Part shown: piece by piece, positions 9,629-18,041 of the stretch | Layout of the letters: each line of letters opens with the position of its first letter | Position numbering within the stretch: position 1 is the first letter of the stretch | NCBI GenBank assembly: GCA_003697125.1 | Contig: RFGB01000300.1 | Coordinates: 1-51,739 of the forward strand | Source: Alphaproteobacteria bacterium | GTDB taxonomy: Bacteria; Pseudomonadota; Alphaproteobacteria; Rhodobacterales; Rhodobacteraceae | Direction: 5' to 3' | DNA: 51,739 nt | Position numbers and translations under genes: made by a program | Notes under the pieces: generated by a model | Databases searched by the model: none | The model's input: the letters and a program-made list of their open reading frames with translations, nothing else | Told to the model about the DNA's origin: nothing

Positions 9629-10972
9629 ATGGCATCGGCTGCCGAACAGATGGCTGCCAACCTCAGCTGGTCGACCTTCGGGAAGGCCAAGGAACTTCAG
9701 CAGCGGATCCTGTTCGCGCTCGGGCTGCTGATCGTCTATCGCATCGGCACCTATATTCCGGTTCCGGGGATCGACGCCGCGCAGCTGCGCGCCTTCTTCG
9801 AGACGGCGCAACAGGGCATCGGCGGCGTCCTGAACATGTTCACCGGCGGGGCGATCAGCCGCATGGCGATCTTCAGCCTCGGCATCATGCCCTATATCTC
9901 GGCCTCGATCATCGTGCAGCTGGTGGCGGCGATGTATCCGCCCTGGGAACAGCTGAAGAAGGAGGGCGAGCAGGGCCGCAAAAAGCTCAACCAGTATACC
10001 CGCTACGGCACGGTGCTGCTGGCCACCGTCCAGGCCTATGGCATCGCGGTGGGGCTTGAGGGGCAGGACCTCGCCACCGATCCCGGCTGGTTCTTCCGCG
10101 CGTCCTGCGTGATCACGCTGGTCGGCGGCACGATGTTCCTGATGTGGCTGGGCGAACAGATCACCGCCCGCGGCATCGGCAACGGCATCTCGCTGATCAT
10201 CTTTGTCGGCATCGTGGCGCAGCTTCCCGGCGCGCTGGCGCGCTTCTTCGAGCTGGGGCGCACCGGACAGCTGGGCGCGCTGCTGATCCTGGGCGTGATC
10301 GTGATGGTGGTGGCGGTGGTCACCTTCGTCGTGTTCATGGAACGGGCGCTGCGCAAGATCGTCATCCAGTTCCCGAAGCGCCAGGTCGGGATGAAGATGT
10401 ATGACAGCTCGTCGTCGAACCTGCCGATCAAGGTGAACCCGTCGGGCGTGATCCCGGCGATCTTCGCCTCGTCGCTCCTGCTGCTGCCGACCACGGTGAC
10501 CGCCTTCTCGGGCCCGGATGCGACCGGCATCATGAGCTGGATCGCCGCCTTCCTCGGGCGCGGCCAGCCGCTCTACTTCGTGCTCTACGCCGTGCTGATC
10601 GTCTTCTTCACCTATTTCTACACCCAGAACGTCGCCTTCAAGACCGAGGACGTGGCCGAGAACCTGAAGAAGCAGGGCGGTTTCGTGCCCGGCCTGCGGC
10701 CGGGTGCGCGCACCGCGCAGTATCTGGACTATGTGGTGACCAGGATCCTGGTGATCGGCTCGGCCTATCTGGCGGCGGTCTGCCTGCTGCCCGAGGTGCT
10801 GATCTCGCGCACCGCGGTGCCGTTCTATTTCGGCGGCACCTCGCTTCTGATCGTCGTCTCGGTGACCATGGACACCATCAACCAGGTCCAGTCGCACATG
10901 CTGGCGCATCAATACGAGGCGCTGATCGAGAAGTCGCGCCTGCGTGGCAAGGGACGGGGCAGGCGGAAATGA
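9629..10972 (+). CDS. secY: Protein translocase subunit SecY
   Basis: 447 residues, about ten membrane helices. SecY is the channel of the SecYEG translocon in the inner membrane. Conserved features include the plug/TM2 region (GIGGVLNMFTGGAISRMAIFSLG), TM3 IMPYISASIIVQLV, the KLNQYTRYGTVLLATVQAYG segment and the cytosolic loop QGGFVPGLRPGARTAQYLDYV, whose arginine region contacts SecA and the ribosome. A start from ATG 9629 is supported by GGGAGTGG. It ends in an ATGA overlap with adk. Confidence 0.98.
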   Translation: MASAAEQMAANLSWSTFGKAKELQQRILFALGLLIVYRIGTYIPVPGIDAAQLRAFFETAQQGIGGVLNMFTGGAISRMAIFSLGIMPYISASIIVQLVAAMYPPWEQLKKEGEQGRKKLNQYTRYGTVLLATVQAYGIAVGLEGQDLATDPGWFFRASCVITLVGGTMFLMWLGEQITARGIGNGISLIIFVGIVAQLPGALARFFELGRTGQLGALLILGVIVMVVAVVTFVVFMERALRKIVIQFPKRQVGMKMYDSSSSNLPIKVNPSGVIPAIFASSLLLLPTTVTAFSGPDATGIMSWIAAFLGRGQPLYFVLYAVLIVFFTYFYTQNVAFKTEDVAENLKKQGGFVPGLRPGARTAQYLDYVVTRILVIGSAYLAAVCLLPEVLISRTAVPFYFGGTSLLIVVSVTMDTINQVQSHMLAHQYEALIEKSRLRGKGRGRRK

Positions 10973-11631
10973 ACATCATCCTTCTGGGCCCGCCGGGGGC
11001 GGGCAAGGGCACCCAGGCCAGGATCCTGGCGGATCGCTTCGGGCTGGTGCATCTGTCCACCGGGGACATGCTGCGCGCATCCCAGGCGGCGGGCACCGCG
11101 GTCGGGCTGGAGGTGCGCGACATCATGGCGCGCGGCGACCTGGTCACCGACGACATCGTGATCCGCCTGATCGAGGAGGAGTTCGACAAGGGCGCGTCGA
11201 TCGCCGGCGCGGTGTTCGACGGTTTTCCGCGCACCCTGGGCCAGGCCGATGCGCTGGGCATGATGCTGGAGCGGCGGGGCGACCGGCTGGATGCGGTGAT
11301 CGAGATGCGCGTCGATGACGAGGCGCTGATCGCGCGGGTCACCGGGCGCTTCACCTGTGCCAGCTGTGGCGAGGTGTATCACGAGCGCACCCGCCGGCCG
11401 AAGGTCGACGGGGTGTGCGACAAGTGCGGCGGCACGCGCTTCGTGCGCCGCGACGACGACAACGAGCGGGCGATGCGCCATCGGCTCTATACCTACTATC
11501 GCGACACGGCCCCGCTGATCGGCTATTACTATGCCAAGGGGCTGCTGCGCAGCATCGACGGGCTGGGCGAGATCGAGGAAGTCGCGGCGCGCATCGCCGC
11601 CGCGCTGCCGAAGGCCGAGGCGCGGCCGTGA
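10969..11631 (+). CDS. adk: Adenylate kinase (Cys4 zinc-lid form)
   Basis: 220 residues. Adenylate kinase interconverts ATP + AMP and 2 ADP in the cytosol. The P-loop GPPGAGKGTQA lies at residues 7-17, followed by STGDMLR and the DGFPRT motif of the AMP site. The LID is the long form with two cysteine pairs, CASC (near 129-132) and CDKC (near 149-152), expected to bind zinc; E. coli Adk lacks these. ATG 10969 overlaps the secY stop, the usual alphaproteobacterial order. Confidence 0.98.
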   Translation: MNIILLGPPGAGKGTQARILADRFGLVHLSTGDMLRASQAAGTAVGLEVRDIMARGDLVTDDIVIRLIEEEFDKGASIAGAVFDGFPRTLGQADALGMMLERRGDRLDAVIEMRVDDEALIARVTGRFTCASCGEVYHERTRRPKVDGVCDKCGGTRFVRRDDDNERAMRHRLYTYYRDTAPLIGYYYAKGLLRSIDGLGEIEEVAARIAAALPKAEARP

Positions 11632-11745
11632 TCGGGCTTGACCATGGCGGCCGCGCCCATATAGTGCGCCGTCTGTTCATGGCGAGTCGCTCAGCGGACA
11701 TCTTGAGGGGCGGTCGGGGTGCGCGCGGGCGGTGGCCCGCGGCTG

Positions 11746-11762
11746 TTGCCCCGGCGGGGCAA
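11746..11762 (+). other. Hairpin upstream of rpsM
   Basis: TTGCCCC (11746-11752) pairs with GGGGCAA (11756-11762) around loop GGC. It lies 20 bases before the GTG start of rpsM in a 151-base gap after adk and is followed by the ribosome-binding region GAGGAACGGAG. It may influence rpsM translation or mark a processing site; no U-tract. I see nothing else in this gap beyond a possible promoter-like ATATAGTG at about 11659. Confidence 0.4.
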
Positions 11763-11782
11763 TGAGGAACGGAGACTGACAG

Positions 11783-12151
11783 GTGGCACGCATAGCGGGC
11801 GTCAACATTCCGACCGGCAAGAGGGTGCCGATCGCGCTCACCTATATCCACGGCATCGGCCATGCCACGGCGAAGCAGATCTGCGAGGCGACCGGGATTG
11901 CCGAGAACCGGCGGGTCAATGAGCTGTCGGACGCCGAGGTTCTGGCGATCCGCGAATACATCGACCGGCACCTGACGGTCGAGGGCGACCTGCGCCGCGA
12001 GGTGGCGATGAACATCAAGCGGCTGATGGATCTGGGCTGCTATCGCGGGCTGCGCCATCGCCGCGGGCTGCCGGTGCGCGGCCAGCGCACGCACACCAAT
12101 GCGCGCACGCGCAAGGGTCCGGCGAAGCCGATCGCCGGCAAGAAGAAGTAA
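11783..12151 (+). CDS. rpsM: 30S ribosomal protein S13
   Basis: 122 residues with a GTG start. S13 forms bridges to the 50S subunit and contacts P-site tRNA. (M)[21 protein letters not shown] with the helix-two-turn-helix segment is diagnostic, as is the C-terminal [20 protein letters not shown] and [13 protein letters not shown] tail. The GTG is the only start fitting the family N-terminus; GGAGACTGACAG precedes it. Confidence 0.97.
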   Translation: MARIAGVNIPTGKRVPIALTYIHGIGHATAKQICEATGIAENRRVNELSDAEVLAIREYIDRHLTVEGDLRREVAMNIKRLMDLGCYRGLRHRRGLPVRGQRTHTNARTRKGPAKPIAGKKK

Positions 12152-12163
12152 GGGGAGCCGGAG

Positions 12164-12556
12164 ATGGCCAGAGAGAAGCGTGCAGCCCCCAAGCGCCGCG
12201 AGCGCAAGAACATCGTCTCGGGCGTGGCGCATGTCAATTCCTCCTTCAACAACACCAAGATCCTGATCTCCGACGCCCAGGGCAACGCGATCGCCTGGTC
12301 CTCGGCCGGCGCGGTGGGCTTCAAGGGCTCGCGCAAGTCCACCCCCTATGCGGCGCAGGTGGCCGCCGAGGATGCCGGCCGCAAGGCGATGGAGCACGGG
12401 ATGCGCACGCTGGAGGTCGAGGTGCAGGGCCCGGGCTCGGGCCGCGAATCGGCCCTGCGCGCCCTGCAGGCGATCGGTTTCACCGTCACCGCGATCCGCG
12501 ACGTGACGCCCATCCCGCACAACGGGTGCCGCCCGCCGAAGCGCCGCCGCGTCTGA
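12164..12556 (+). CDS. rpsK: 30S ribosomal protein S11
   Basis: 130 residues. S11 shapes the mRNA exit and interacts with S7. The conserved [21 protein letters not shown] and the C-terminal [22 protein letters not shown] are unmistakable; the [13 protein letters not shown] signature lies near residue 88. It starts 12 bases after the rpsM stop with GGGGAGCCGGAG as ribosome-binding site. Confidence 0.98.
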   Translation: MAREKRAAPKRRERKNIVSGVAHVNSSFNNTKILISDAQGNAIAWSSAGAVGFKGSRKSTPYAAQVAAEDAGRKAMEHGMRTLEVEVQGPGSGRESALRALQAIGFTVTAIRDVTPIPHNGCRPPKRRRV

Positions 12557-12569
12557 CATTCCGGAATCC

Positions 12570-12586
12570 GCTGCCGGGCCCGCAGC
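12570..12586 (+). other. Short hairpin in the rpsK-rpoA gap
   Basis: GCTGC (12570-12574) pairs with GCAGC (12582-12586), just after the rpsK stop, in a 112-base GC-rich gap. The stem is short and has no U-tract. The rest of the gap holds only the rpoA ribosome-binding site (GGAGGAC). Confidence 0.3.
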
Positions 12587-12668
12587 AGCCCCGCGGCGGG
12601 CTCCCTTACGTTTCCTCGGGTGCCCGCGCCCCCCGGATCGGGCGCGCGGCTGGAATGGAGGACGACAC

Positions 12669-13685
12669 ATGATCCGCAACAACTGGCAGACACTGATCCG
12701 CCCCCAGCAGCTCGTGGTCCGTCCCGGCGCCGATCCCCGGCGCAGCGCGGTCGCGATTGCCGAGCCGCTGGAACGCGGTTTCGGGCTGACCCTGGGCAAC
12801 GCCCTGCGCCGCGTGCTGCTCAGCTCGCTGCAGGGCGCGGCGATCACCGCGGTCCAGATCGACGGGGTGCTGCACGAATTCTCCTCGGTGCCCGGCGTGC
12901 GCGAGGATGTCACCGACATCGTGCTGAACCTGAAGGGCGTGGCGCTGAAGATGGAGGTCGAGGGGCCGCGGCGGGTGACCCTTGCCGGCAAGGGGCCCGG
13001 CGTGGTGACCGCCGGCGACATCCAGGTGACCAACGGGATCGAGGTGCTGAACCCCGAGCATGTGATCTGCCATCTGGACGAAGGCGCCAGCGTTCACATG
13101 GAGCTGACGGTGAATGTCGGCCGCGGCTATGTGCCCGCCGATCGCAACCGCCCCGAGGATGCGCCGATCGGGCTGATCTCGGTCGACGCGCTCTACTCGC
13201 CGGTGCGCAAGGTCAGCTACAAGGTCGAGCCCACCCGCGAGGGGCAGGTGCTGGACTATGACCGGCTGACCATCTCGGTGGAGACCGACGGCTCGGTCAC
13301 GCCCGAGGATGCCATCGCCTATGCCGCCCGCATCATCCAGGACCAGCTGTCGATCTTCGTCAATTTCGAGGAACCCGACGTCCAGACCCGCACCGACACC
13401 GCCGACGAGCTGGAGTTCAACCCGATCCTGCTCAAGAAGGTCGACGAGCTCGAGCTCTCGGTCCGCTCGGCCAACTGCCTGAAGAACGACAACATCGTCT
13501 ATATCGGCGACCTGATCCAGAAGACCGAGGCGGAGATGCTGCGCACGCCCAATTTCGGGCGCAAGTCGCTGAACGAGATCAAGGAGGTTCTGGCCACCAT
13601 GGGCCTGCATCTGGGCATGGAGGTGGTGGACTGGCCGCCCGAGAACATCGAGGAACTGGCGAAGAAATACGAGGATCAGATCTGA
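12669..13685 (+). CDS. rpoA: DNA-directed RNA polymerase subunit alpha
   Basis: 338 residues, normal for alphaproteobacteria. The alpha dimer nucleates RNA polymerase assembly, and its C-terminal domain binds UP elements and activators. The N-terminal domain carries [23 protein letters not shown] near residue 33. After a linker near residues 235-250, the alpha-CTD shows [22 protein letters not shown] and [13 protein letters not shown], including the conserved DNA-contact arginine and asparagine region. GGAGGACGACAC precedes ATG 12669. Confidence 0.99.
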   Translation: MIRNNWQTLIRPQQLVVRPGADPRRSAVAIAEPLERGFGLTLGNALRRVLLSSLQGAAITAVQIDGVLHEFSSVPGVREDVTDIVLNLKGVALKMEVEGPRRVTLAGKGPGVVTAGDIQVTNGIEVLNPEHVICHLDEGASVHMELTVNVGRGYVPADRNRPEDAPIGLISVDALYSPVRKVSYKVEPTREGQVLDYDRLTISVETDGSVTPEDAIAYAARIIQDQLSIFVNFEEPDVQTRTDTADELEFNPILLKKVDELELSVRSANCLKNDNIVYIGDLIQKTEAEMLRTPNFGRKSLNEIKEVLATMGLHLGMEVVDWPPENIEELAKKYEDQI

Positions 13686-13691
13686 CGCCGC

Positions 13692-13711
13692 CCGGCCGCC
13701 CGCGCGGCCGG
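13692..13711 (+). other. GC hairpin in the rpoA-rplQ gap
   Basis: CCGGCCGC (13692-13699) pairs perfectly with GCGGCCGG (13704-13711) around a 4-base loop, six bases after the rpoA stop. No U-tract. The remaining gap (109 bases in all) holds an AAGGAGG run at 13742-13748, too far from rplQ to serve it, and the rplQ ribosome-binding region GGAGACGAAGAG. Confidence 0.45.
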
Positions 13712-13794
13712 ATGCGCGCCCGGCATCGGGCAATCCCGCCCCAAGGAGGGCCGGCAACGCACCGGCCCGGACAAAGCACAACGGAGACGAAGAG

Positions 13795-14214
13795 ATGCGC
13801 CACGCCCGCGGATATCGCCGCCTGAACCGCACCCATGAACATCGCCGCGCGATGTTCGCCAACATGGTCTGTTCGCTGATCGAACATGAACAGATCCGCA
13901 CCACCCTGCCCAAGGCCAAGGAGCTGAAGCGGATCGCGGAAAAGATCATCACCCTGGGCAAGCGCGGCGACCTGCACGCCCGGCGCCTCGCCGCCGCCGA
14001 GATCCGGCAGGAGGCGGCGGTGAAGAAGCTGTTCGACGTGCTGGGCCCGCGCTATCGCGACCGCCAGGGCGGCTATACGCGGGTGCTGAAGGCCGGCTTC
14101 CGCTATGGCGACATGGCGCCGATGGCCATCGTCGAGCTGGTCGACCGCGACCCCGCCGCCAAGGGCGCGGCCGACCGGGCACGGGCCGAGGCCGAGGAGG
14201 CCGCCGGGGACTGA
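13795..14214 (+). CDS. rplQ: 50S ribosomal protein L17
   Basis: 139 residues. L17 surrounds the tunnel exit. [20 protein letters not shown] and [21 protein letters not shown] are the family hallmarks, and [21 protein letters not shown] closes the core (about residue 117). An alanine-rich acidic C-terminal tail follows, as in other alphaproteobacteria. It is the last gene of the alpha operon and sits before a clear terminator. Confidence 0.97.
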   Translation: MRHARGYRRLNRTHEHRRAMFANMVCSLIEHEQIRTTLPKAKELKRIAEKIITLGKRGDLHARRLAAAEIRQEAAVKKLFDVLGPRYRDRQGGYTRVLKAGFRYGDMAPMAIVELVDRDPAAKGAADRARAEAEEAAGD

Positions 14215-14233
14215 ACCCGCCCGATCGCGCGGC

Positions 14234-14264
14234 AAGGGCCCGGGACGCAGCGCCCGGGCCTTTT
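14234..14264 (+). terminator. Intrinsic terminator of the ribosomal protein operon
   Basis: AAGGGCCCGGG (14234-14244) pairs with CCCGGGCCTTT (14253-14263; one G-T pair) around loop ACGCAGCG, followed by TTTTCCTTT. An 8-bp pure GC core plus a U-run is a textbook Rho-independent terminator, 20 bases after rplQ. It is the only hairpin with a true U-tract in this half of the window. Confidence 0.85.
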
Positions 14265-14288
14265 CCTTTCCGCCGCCGGCCCTATCCT
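14261..14288 (+). promoter_or_regulatory. Putative rarA promoter giving a leaderless mRNA
   Basis: TTTTCC (14261-14266) and TATCCT (14283-14288) are spaced 16 bases and resemble sigma-70 -35 and -10 boxes. The -10 box ends six bases before the ATG at 14295, so transcription would start at or next to the start codon. No Shine-Dalgarno sequence exists before the ATG. The -35 overlaps the U-tract of the preceding terminator. Confidence 0.5.
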
Positions 14289-14294
14289 GCCGCC

Positions 14295-15605
14295 ATGGCC
14301 GATCTGTTCGATTCCGCGCCCGATACCGCCCCGGGCGCCCCCCGCCCGCTCGCCGACCGGCTGCGCCCCGCCCGGCTGGCCGAGGTGGTCGGGCAGAACC
14401 ATCTGCTGGGGCCCGATGGCACGCTGACCAGGATGCTGGCCGCGGGGCTGCCGTCGCTGGTGCTGTGGGGACCGCCGGGGGTGGGCAAGACCACCATCGC
14501 GCGGCTGCTCGCCGCCGAGACCGCGCTGGAATTCGTGCAGATCAGCGCGATCTTCACCGGGGTTCCCGAGCTGCGCCGGATCTTCGAGGCGGCGCGGATG
14601 CGCCGGGCGCAGGGGCGCGGGACGCTGCTGTTCGTGGACGAGATCCACCGCTTCAACAAGGCCCAGCAGGACAGCTTCCTGCCGCACATGGAGGATGGCA
14701 CCATCGTTCTGGTGGGCGCCACCACCGAGAATCCGTCCTTCGAGCTGAACGCCGCGCTGCTGTCGCGGGCCCAGGTCCTGGTGCTGCACCGGCTTGACGA
14801 TGCGGCGCTGGAGGCGCTGCTGGTGCGTGCCGAGGCGGCGACCGGGCCGCTGCCGCTGACGGCCGAGGCGCGCGCGATGCTGCGGGCGATGGCCGACGGC
14901 GACGGGCGGGCGCTCATCAATCTGGTCGAACAGCTCGCCGGCGCCGAGGGGCCGCTCGACCCCGCGGCGCTGGGCGCGCGCCTGTCACGGCGCGCCGCGG
15001 TCTATGACAAGACCGGGGACGGGCATTACAACCTGATCTCGGCGCTGCACAAGTCGGTGCGCGGATCGGACCCGGACGCCGCCCTCTACTGGCTGGCGCG
15101 CATGCTGGAAGGGGGCGAGGATCCGCGCTATCTCGCCCGGCGCATCACCCGGATGGCGATCGAGGATATCGGCCTGGCCGATCCCGCGGCCCAGCGCATC
15201 TGCCTTGACGCATGGGAGATCTACGAGCGGCTGGGCTCGCCCGAGGGCGAGCTGGCGCTGGCCGAGGCGGTGATCTATCTCGCCCTGGCGCCGAAGTCGA
15301 ACGCCGCCTACACCGCCTTCGGCGCGGCGCGCGCCCTGGCGCGCCGGTCGGGATCGCTGCCGCCGCCGAAGCACATCCTGAACGCCCCCACCCGGCTGAT
15401 GCGCGAACAGGGCTATGGCGCCGGATACCGTTACGACCATGACGCCGAAGACGGGTTCTCCGGCCAGGACTACTTTCCCGAAGGCATGCAGCGCCCGGCA
15501 TTCTATGCCCCGGTGGAGCGGGGGCAGGAACGCGAGATGCGCAAGCGCCTGGCCTGGTTCGCGCGGCTGCGCGCGGAGCGCGGCCGCGCCGGGGGCGGCG
15601 GCTAG
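14295..15605 (+). CDS. rarA: Replication-associated recombination protein A (RarA/MgsA)
   Basis: 436 residues, normal length. RarA is a AAA+ ATPase of the clamp-loader-like family acting at stalled replication forks. The N-terminus PRPLADRLRPARLAEVVGQNHLLG is typical. Walker A GPPGVGKTT lies at 59-67 and Walker B LLFVDEIHRFNKAQQ at 112-126; a GATTENPSFELNAALLSR sensor-1/arginine-finger region follows. The C-terminal tetramerisation domain contains YDKTGDGHYNLISALHKSVRGSD-type sequence and PKSNAAYTAFGAA. Its TAG stop shares the CTAG at 15602-15605 with the convergent gene. Confidence 0.95.
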   Translation: MADLFDSAPDTAPGAPRPLADRLRPARLAEVVGQNHLLGPDGTLTRMLAAGLPSLVLWGPPGVGKTTIARLLAAETALEFVQISAIFTGVPELRRIFEAARMRRAQGRGTLLFVDEIHRFNKAQQDSFLPHMEDGTIVLVGATTENPSFELNAALLSRAQVLVLHRLDDAALEALLVRAEAATGPLPLTAEARAMLRAMADGDGRALINLVEQLAGAEGPLDPAALGARLSRRAAVYDKTGDGHYNLISALHKSVRGSDPDAALYWLARMLEGGEDPRYLARRITRMAIEDIGLADPAAQRICLDAWEIYERLGSPEGELALAEAVIYLALAPKSNAAYTAFGAARALARRSGSLPPPKHILNAPTRLMREQGYGAGYRYDHDAEDGFSGQDYFPEGMQRPAFYAPVERGQEREMRKRLAWFARLRAERGRAGGGG

Positions 15606-16372
15606 AGGCCCCACTTCGCCCGGGTCTGGTCGAAGAACCCGCTGATCTGCTTGATCTTGATCCAGTTGTTCACATAGTTGATCCAGACCTGATCATCCTG
15701 CGGCAGCAGCATGGCGATCAGCGAGGGCGAGCGCGGTTCCGTGTTCGCCACCCGCACCACGCCGAACTTCTCGGCCAGCGTCGCCCCCTCGATGTTCGAG
15801 GTGATGAACACGTCCGCGCGACCGGCGATCACCTCCTGAAAGCCGCGCGCCGGGGCCTCCACCACCTTTACCTGCGCGGCGGGGAACCATTCCTTGATCA
15901 TGTCGTGGAAGGTCGTGCCCAGCTCGGTCGCGACGATCACGTCGGGGCGGTTGATCGAGGCCCAGCCATCGAAGCGGCCGGCCTTGTCGGGCATGGTGAA
16001 GGGGTAGATGTCGGCGGTCAGATAGCTGTCCGAGAACCCCGCCACCTTCATCCGTGCCGGTGAGATCGAGGCCGATCCGGTGACGTGATACTTGCCGGTC
16101 ACCACCCCGTTGACCAGCGTCTTCCAGTCGGTGGGCACGAATTCGACCCGGACCCCAAGATCCTTGGCAAGTTCGGTCATCACGTCGATGTCGAAGCCCT
16201 TGTAGCTGTTGGTCGCCGGGTCGCGCACGCTCATCGGGTTCCAGTCGCCGGTCGTGCCGACCTTCAGAACCCCCGAATCGAGGATCTGATGCAGCGCCGA
16301 CTGCGCCTGCGCCGCCTGCATGCCGGCCAGCGTCAGCATCGCCGCCGCGGCGACTCCGTGGATCAGCTTCAT
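15602..16372 (-). CDS. Polar amino-acid type ABC transporter substrate-binding protein
   Basis: 256 residues. A Sec signal peptide ([20 protein letters not shown], cleavage near AQA 23) precedes an SBP family 3 fold: [16 protein letters not shown], then [22 protein letters not shown], the usual ligand-binding entry. It is expected in the periplasm, feeding the ATPase and permease genes at 16507 and 17223, which lie divergently across a 134-base gap. The family takes up amino acids and related acids; the ligand here cannot be read from sequence, but the neighbouring acyl-CoA dehydrogenase and CoA-transferase hint at a carboxylic acid. SBP-family dehydratase-like relatives (cyclohexadienyl dehydratase) also have this fold. 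Confidence 0.85.
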   Translation of the reverse strand: MKLIHGVAAAAMLTLAGMQAAQAQSALHQILDSGVLKVGTTGDWNPMSVRDPATNSYKGFDIDVMTELAKDLGVRVEFVPTDWKTLVNGVVTGKYHVTGSASISPARMKVAGFSDSYLTADIYPFTMPDKAGRFDGWASINRPDVIVATELGTTFHDMIKEWFPAAQVKVVEAPARGFQEVIAGRADVFITSNIEGATLAEKFGVVRVANTEPRSPSLIAMLLPQDDQVWINYVNNWIKIKQISGFFDQTRAKWGL

Positions 16373-16459
16373 TCTCGCCTCCCTGTCTGGTTCCGCGCCG
16401 ACTCAACACCGAATCCCCCACGCCCGCAATCAGGACCTGTCGGAGTGGCAGAATCGTGT

Positions 16460-16465
16460 TAGGGT
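16460..16465 (+). promoter_or_regulatory. Possible -10 box before the ABC ATPase gene
   Basis: TAGGGT at 16460-16465 matches the TAGGGT used before dnaE in this window. A -35 at the right distance (CTGTCG, 16437-16442) is weak. It would give a leader of about 35 bases before ATG 16507. The 134-base divergent gap 16373-16506 must also hold the promoter of the minus-strand binding protein, which I could not locate. Confidence 0.3.
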
Positions 16466-16506
16466 CGGCCCGCTCAGGCCAACAGGACGGTGACCGCGCC
16501 CGGCGC

Positions 16507-17226
16507 ATGCAGAACGCGATCGAGATCAGGGGCCTCGTCAAGCGCTTCGGCGACTTCACCGCCCTGACCGGGGTGGACCTGACCGTCGCGCGGGGCGAAA
16601 GGGTGGTGATCTGCGGCCCGTCCGGATCGGGCAAGTCGACCGTGGTGCGCTGCATCGCCGGGCTGGAGATTCCCGATGGCGGCAGCATCCTCGTGGATGG
16701 CCACCCGGTGGCGCAGTCCCGCCCGGGCGAGGTCGGGATGGTCTTCCAGCAGTTCAACCTGTTTCCGCATCTGACCGTGCTGGAGAACCTGATGCTGGGG
16801 CCGATGAAGGCGCGGGGTCTGTCGCGCGCGGCGGCCGAGGCGCGGGCGCGCGCGCTGCTCGAACGGGTCCACATCCCCGAACAGGCCGACAAGCGCCCCG
16901 CCCAGCTGTCGGGCGGCCAGCAGCAGCGCGTCGCGATCGCGCGTTCGCTGTGCATGGAACCGCAGATCATGCTGTTCGACGAGCCGACCTCGGCGCTCGA
17001 TCCCGAGATGATCGCCGAGGTGCTGGACGTGATGGTCGAGCTGGCCGAGGAGGGCATGACGATGATCGTGGTCACCCATGAAATGGGCTTCGCCCGCAAG
17101 GTCGCCGACCGGATGGTGTTCATGGACCGGGGCGAGATCGTCGAGCAGGGGCCGCCCGGCCCCTTCTTCGCCGCGCCGCGGTCGGAACGCTGCCGCGCCT
17201 TCCTCGACAGGATCCTGCGGCATTGA
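16507..17226 (+). CDS. Polar amino-acid ABC transporter ATP-binding protein
   Basis: 239 residues, typical for GlnQ/HisP-type ATPases. Walker [10 protein letters not shown] lies at 37-45, Q-loop [17 protein letters not shown] at about 79-95, signature LSGGQQQR at 134-141, Walker B IMLFDEP at 154-160 and the H-loop [10 protein letters not shown] near 189. The PAAT-specific phrase FNLFPHLT supports amino-acid import. The frame is open from GTG 16456, but [16 protein letters not shown] at ATG 16507 is the family start; its Shine-Dalgarno is weak. The stop overlaps the TTG start of the permease. Confidence 0.92.
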   Translation: MQNAIEIRGLVKRFGDFTALTGVDLTVARGERVVICGPSGSGKSTVVRCIAGLEIPDGGSILVDGHPVAQSRPGEVGMVFQQFNLFPHLTVLENLMLGPMKARGLSRAAAEARARALLERVHIPEQADKRPAQLSGGQQQRVAIARSLCMEPQIMLFDEPTSALDPEMIAEVLDVMVELAEEGMTMIVVTHEMGFARKVADRMVFMDRGEIVEQGPPGPFFAAPRSERCRAFLDRILRH

Positions 17227-17981
17227 GACGGCTGGCCCCCTTCCTGCTGTTGCCGCTCCTCGCCGGCTGCGCCGCCAGCCAGGCCTGGGGATGGTATGTC
17301 ATCGACCCCACCACGCCGCAGGGTCTGACCAATGTGCGCTTCCTGCTGGGCGGGATGGGCGAGACGGTGCTGATGTCGGTCCTCGCCGCGGCCGCCTCGA
17401 TGGTGCTGGGGCTGATGGTGGCGCTGCCCGCCCTGTCGGGGCACCGCGCGCTGCGCATCGTCAACCGCGTCTATGTCGAGCTGATCCGCTCGATCCCGCT
17501 GCTGCCGATGCTGTTCTGGGTGTTCTACGGCCTGCCGCTGCTGTTCCGGGCGATGGGCCTGTCGATCCCCATCGACCCCTTCTGGGGCGCGGTGATCACG
17601 CTGGCGCTGTCCGACAGCGCCTTCACCGCCGAAATCTACCGCGCCGGAATCCAGGCGGTTCCGCGCGGCCAGGCCGAGGCGGCGCGCACCATCGGCCTGT
17701 CGCGCGTCCAGACGATGCGCTATGTCATCCTGCCCCAGGCGATCCGCCGCATCCTGCCGCCGCTGGCCAACCAGTTCATCTATATCGTCAAGATGTCGGC
17801 CTTCGCCTCGGTCATCGGCATGCAGGAACTGACCCGGCGGGCGAACGAGCTTGCCGTCACCGAATACCGCCCGCTGGAAATCTACAGCTTCCTGATCCTC
17901 GAATATCTGGCCCTGGTGATGGTGATCTCGGCCGGGGTGCGCTGGCTGGAACGACGCATGGGCGCGGACGAAAGGGGCTGA
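17223..17981 (+). CDS. Polar amino-acid ABC transporter permease
   Basis: 252 residues. His/Glu/Gln/Arg/opine family permease with about five to six membrane helices. The EAA loop [29 protein letters not shown] (here split: [12 protein letters not shown], then [15 protein letters not shown]) contacts the ATPase encoded just upstream. The start appears to be TTG 17223 overlapping the ATPase stop (TTGA), with no nearby in-frame ATG. The N-terminal helix reads [16 protein letters not shown], which resembles a lipobox but is probably just a membrane segment. Together with the divergent binding protein it completes one importer. Confidence 0.88.
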   Translation: MRRLAPFLLLPLLAGCAASQAWGWYVIDPTTPQGLTNVRFLLGGMGETVLMSVLAAAASMVLGLMVALPALSGHRALRIVNRVYVELIRSIPLLPMLFWVFYGLPLLFRAMGLSIPIDPFWGAVITLALSDSAFTAEIYRAGIQAVPRGQAEAARTIGLSRVQTMRYVILPQAIRRILPPLANQFIYIVKMSAFASVIGMQELTRRANELAVTEYRPLEIYSFLILEYLALVMVISAGVRWLERRMGADERG

Positions 17982-17985
17982 TGCC

Positions 17986-18014
17986 TTGCGCAGCCCGCGC
18001 CGCGGGGCTAGTCC
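17986..18014 (+). promoter_or_regulatory. Sigma-70-like promoter before the acyl-CoA dehydrogenase gene
   Basis: TTGCGC (17986-17991) and TAGTCC (18009-18014) are separated by the optimal 17 bases. Transcription would start near 18021, downstream of the first in-frame ATG at 18018 and upstream of ATG 18042, which has a GGAAG ribosome-binding site. This favours the shorter protein start and suggests that the dehydrogenase and CoA-transferase genes have their own promoter. Confidence 0.5.
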
Positions 18015-18041
18015 GGGATGGGGTCGGAAGCGGGGGGCACC

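Noticed and set aside
11632-11782. A small RNA or tRNA gene between adk and rpsM
   Set aside because: No cloverleaf, no CCA end and no promoter-terminator pair; only one short hairpin is visible.
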